Assembly: GCF_030815085.1 (NCBI RefSeq)
Contig: NZ_JAUSWG010000006.1
Source of the DNA: Paraclostridium ghonii
GTDB lineage: Bacteria; Bacillota; Clostridia; Peptostreptococcales; Peptostreptococcaceae
Strand: one strand, 5' to 3'
Length of the DNA: 64,000 bases
Part shown: piece by piece, positions 62,100 through 64,000 of the stretch
How the letters are laid out: every line of letters begins with the position of its first letter
Position numbering within the stretch: position 1 is the stretch's first letter
The notes under the pieces: generated by a model
Seen by the model: the letters and a program-made list of their open reading frames with translations, nothing else
Database searches by the model: none
What the model was told of the DNA's origin: nothing
Position numbers and translations under genes: made by a program

Positions 62100-63476
62100 G
62101 TGAAAGAGTTTATTTTGAAGATTAAAAAGCCAATCAATAAATTAAATCCACCTCAAATAATGGTGATTGGTTTTGCTACTGTTATATTAATAGGAGCTAT
62201 ATTACTTACACTTCCTATTGCTACAAACACAGGAGAATCAACTCCATTTGTAGATGCTTTATTTACATCTACATCTGCTGTCTGTGTAACAGGTTTAGTA
62301 GTAGTAGATACAGCTACACATTGGAACTTATTTGGACAAATGGTGATAATTGGATTAATCCAAATTGGTGGTTTAGGATTTATGACAATAACAACTTTAT
62401 TTGCATTAATAACTAAAAAAAGGATAAATCTTAAAGAAAGACTTCTTATACAAGAAGCATTAAACCAAATTGACTTATCTGGTTTAGTTAAATTAACTAG
62501 ATATGTACTATTGATGACATTTATAATAGAAGGTATTGGAGCATTAATGTTATCTACTGTATTTATACCAGAGTTTGGATTAGTTAAAGGAGCTTGGTTT
62601 AGTATTTTCCATGCAATTTCTGCATTTTGTAATGCAGGGTTTGACCTTATGGGAAATGTAAGTGGAGCATTTACTTCAATTACAAAATATGTAAATAATG
62701 TGACTGTAAGCATTACAGTTTCAGTGCTTATAGTGCTTGGAGGGATAGGGTTCCCAGTAATTTTAGATGTAATAAGGAATAAAAAAGTATCTAAATTAAA
62801 CATACATTCAAAAGTAGTATTAATAACAACGGCAGTATTAATAATTACAGGTATGGTATTTATATTCTTTATAGAATATTCAAATCCTAAAACATTAGGA
62901 GATCTTTCACTAAAAGGTAAATTATTAGGATCACTATTCCAATCAATTACACCAAGAACTGCTGGATTTAACACCATAGACTTAGCATCTATGCATCAAG
63001 CTAGTTTATTTATAATGATTATTTTAATGTTTATAGGAGCTTCACCTTGTTCTACAGGTGGAGGGATTAAGACTGCAACTATTGCAACTATAGTACTTTC
63101 TGTAAAAAGTTTTGTATTTCAAAGAGAAGATATAGAGGTATTTGAAAGAAGAGTAGGAATTAATGCAGCAAGAAAAGCATTAGGACTATTCTTTATAGGA
63201 TTATCAGCAGTAATAATCGGAACTCTAATTATAAACTTAACTCAAGATTCATTTGATTTGGTTGAATCTGGATTTGAAGTTATATCTGCATTTGCAACAG
63301 TAGGATCAAGTATAGGTGGAAGTCCTAATTTAAATTTATTTGGTAAAATAGTAATAATGATTTATATGTTTATGGGAAGGGTAGGTTTTTTAACTATATT
63401 TATAGCTTTAGTAGCTAAAAATTCTGTTAAGAAACAAGTGATAAGATTCCCAGAAGGTAAAATTATAGTAGGATAG
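62100..63476 (+). CDS. ktrB: Ktr/Trk-type potassium transporter membrane subunit
   Basis: 458 residues, GTG start with AGGAGGAG 9 bases upstream. Four pore-loop repeats of the SKT family are visible: STSAVCVTGLV, HAISAFCNAGFD, SITPRTAGFNT and ISAFATVGSS; each has the selectivity Gly. It forms the K+ (with Na+) channel in the membrane and is gated by the RCK protein encoded next. Confidence 0.94.
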   Translation: MKEFILKIKKPINKLNPPQIMVIGFATVILIGAILLTLPIATNTGESTPFVDALFTSTSAVCVTGLVVVDTATHWNLFGQMVIIGLIQIGGLGFMTITTLFALITKKRINLKERLLIQEALNQIDLSGLVKLTRYVLLMTFIIEGIGALMLSTVFIPEFGLVKGAWFSIFHAISAFCNAGFDLMGNVSGAFTSITKYVNNVTVSITVSVLIVLGGIGFPVILDVIRNKKVSKLNIHSKVVLITTAVLIITGMVFIFFIEYSNPKTLGDLSLKGKLLGSLFQSITPRTAGFNTIDLASMHQASLFIMIILMFIGASPCSTGGGIKTATIATIVLSVKSFVFQREDIEVFERRVGINAARKALGLFFIGLSAVIIGTLIINLTQDSFDLVESGFEVISAFATVGSSIGGSPNLNLFGKIVIMIYMFMGRVGFLTIFIALVAKNSVKKQVIRFPEGKIIVG

Positions 63477-63496
63477 AAAGTTAGGAGAGAATAGGT

Positions 63497-64000
63497 ATGA
63501 AACAGTATATAGTTATAGGTTGTGGAAGATTTGGGTCGTCAGTAGCAACTACAATGCACTTATTAGGTCATCAAGTAATGGCAATAGATAAAAGTGATGA
63601 TGCAGTACAAGCTATATCTGAGAAAGTTACACATGCAGCTATAGTAGATGTTACGGATGAACAAGCACTTAGAGCTTTAGGGATGGGAAATTTTGATGTA
63701 GCTATAATTGCAATAGGTTCTGATATAAGGGCTTCTATAATGGCTACATTAATAGCTAAAGAAATGGGTGTAGAACAAATTGTATGTAAGGCAAAAGATG
63801 AGCTACAAGCTAAGGTTTTATATAAAATAGGAGCTGATAGAGTTGTATTCCCTGAAAGAGATATGGGAGTTAGAGTAGCTCACAATTTAGTTTCGAATAA
63901 TATATTAGACCATATAGAACTAGATCCAGACTATTCTATAGTTGAAATTGTTACACCTAGAGAATGGGAAGGGAAAACATTAATAGAATTAGATTTAAGA
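63497..64000 (+). CDS. ktrA: Ktr/Trk potassium uptake regulatory protein (3' partial)
   Basis: 168 codons up to the window edge, no stop. RCK_N Rossmann domain: KQYIVIGCGRFGSSVATTMH, the acidic residue after the second strand (MAIDKSDD), GSDIRASIMATLIAKEMG and GADRVVFPERDMG; the C-terminal RCK_C domain begins at the edge (YSIVEIVTP). It binds ATP/ADP and opens KtrB. It starts 20 bases after ktrB, with AGGAGAGA before the ATG. Confidence 0.93.
   Translation, partial: MKQYIVIGCGRFGSSVATTMHLLGHQVMAIDKSDDAVQAISEKVTHAAIVDVTDEQALRALGMGNFDVAIIAIGSDIRASIMATLIAKEMGVEQIVCKAKDELQAKVLYKIGADRVVFPERDMGVRVAHNLVSNNILDHIELDPDYSIVEIVTPREWEGKTLIELDLR

Noticed and set aside
62153..62977. 274-codon open frame on the minus strand opposite ktrB
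   Set aside because: It mirrors the ktrB codon pattern, shows no protein motif and no ribosome site; ktrB is a clear gene with its pore motifs.
1..64000. CRISPR array, rRNA or tRNA genes
   Set aside because: No regularly spaced direct repeats were seen, and no rRNA or tRNA gene could be recognised; the T-box and RAT elements are leader RNAs.

Overview
The window is AT-rich DNA from a spore-forming, low-GC Firmicute, most likely a member of the Peptostreptococcaceae (Clostridioides / Paraclostridium / Paeniclostridium-like). The evidence is the SleC-type cortex-lytic enzyme, a YtxC-like sporulation protein, GlcT/RAT control of a glucose-type PTS, the thrS T-box, the infC-rpmI-rplT operon and the strong preference for A/T-ending codons. 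The genus is an inference, not a read-out.

Region 1 (1-22375) is an accessory biosynthetic island. It holds the end of a probable trans-acting acyltransferase, two single-module trans-AT polyketide synthases (each KS-DH-KR-carrier protein, no embedded AT, no ER), a metallo-beta-lactamase-fold hydrolase whose N-terminus resembles the PKS docking segment, and a three-gene ABC-2 type exporter. It continues with a partly dismantled fatty-acid operon and an Sfp-type phosphopantetheinyl transferase. The operon remnant has the order fabH'-'fabF, accB, fabZ(pseudo), accC, accD, accA. That is the conserved Firmicute order fabH-acpP-fabK-fabD-fabG-fabF-accB-fabZ-accC-accD-accA with everything between the middle of fabH and the middle of fabF deleted. 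All four acetyl-CoA carboxylase genes remain open, while fabH/F and fabZ are broken. The likely reading is a self-contained polyketide island: its own malonyl-CoA supply, loading AT, PPTase, assembly line, release enzyme and exporter.

Region 2 (22480-24451) is a nested insertion: an IS256-like element sits inside a decayed IS3-family transposase gene, with a recognisable target duplication. Another decayed transposase lies between the two PKS genes (5090-6378).

Region 3 (24567-31105) concerns carbohydrate use: a secreted GH18 chitinase cut short by an in-frame TAA, class II fructose-bisphosphate aldolase, and a GlcT-like antiterminator with its RNA target in front of a PTS IICB transporter.

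Region 4 (31186-48825) is mostly core genome: a DUF3298-type protein, SleC, PrsW-like protease, a candidate HEPN protein, signal peptidase I, a nucleoside kinase, glutaminase, an ArsR-like regulator, endonuclease IV, a ferredoxin-containing aldo/keto reductase, a RusA-like protein, QueG, a LonB-like protease, endonuclease III, a VanW/G5 protein and TrmL.

Region 5 (48950-64000) holds a BMP/nucleoside ABC transporter, a split GME-fold gene, ytxC, DUF445, T-box-thrS, a membrane-anchor-less FtsH paralogue, infC (AUU start)-rpmI-rplT and ktrB-ktrA (the latter running off the window). A 134-nt dispersed repeat occurs three times (30972, 50021, 54101), each time joined directly to the T-tract of a Rho-independent terminator.
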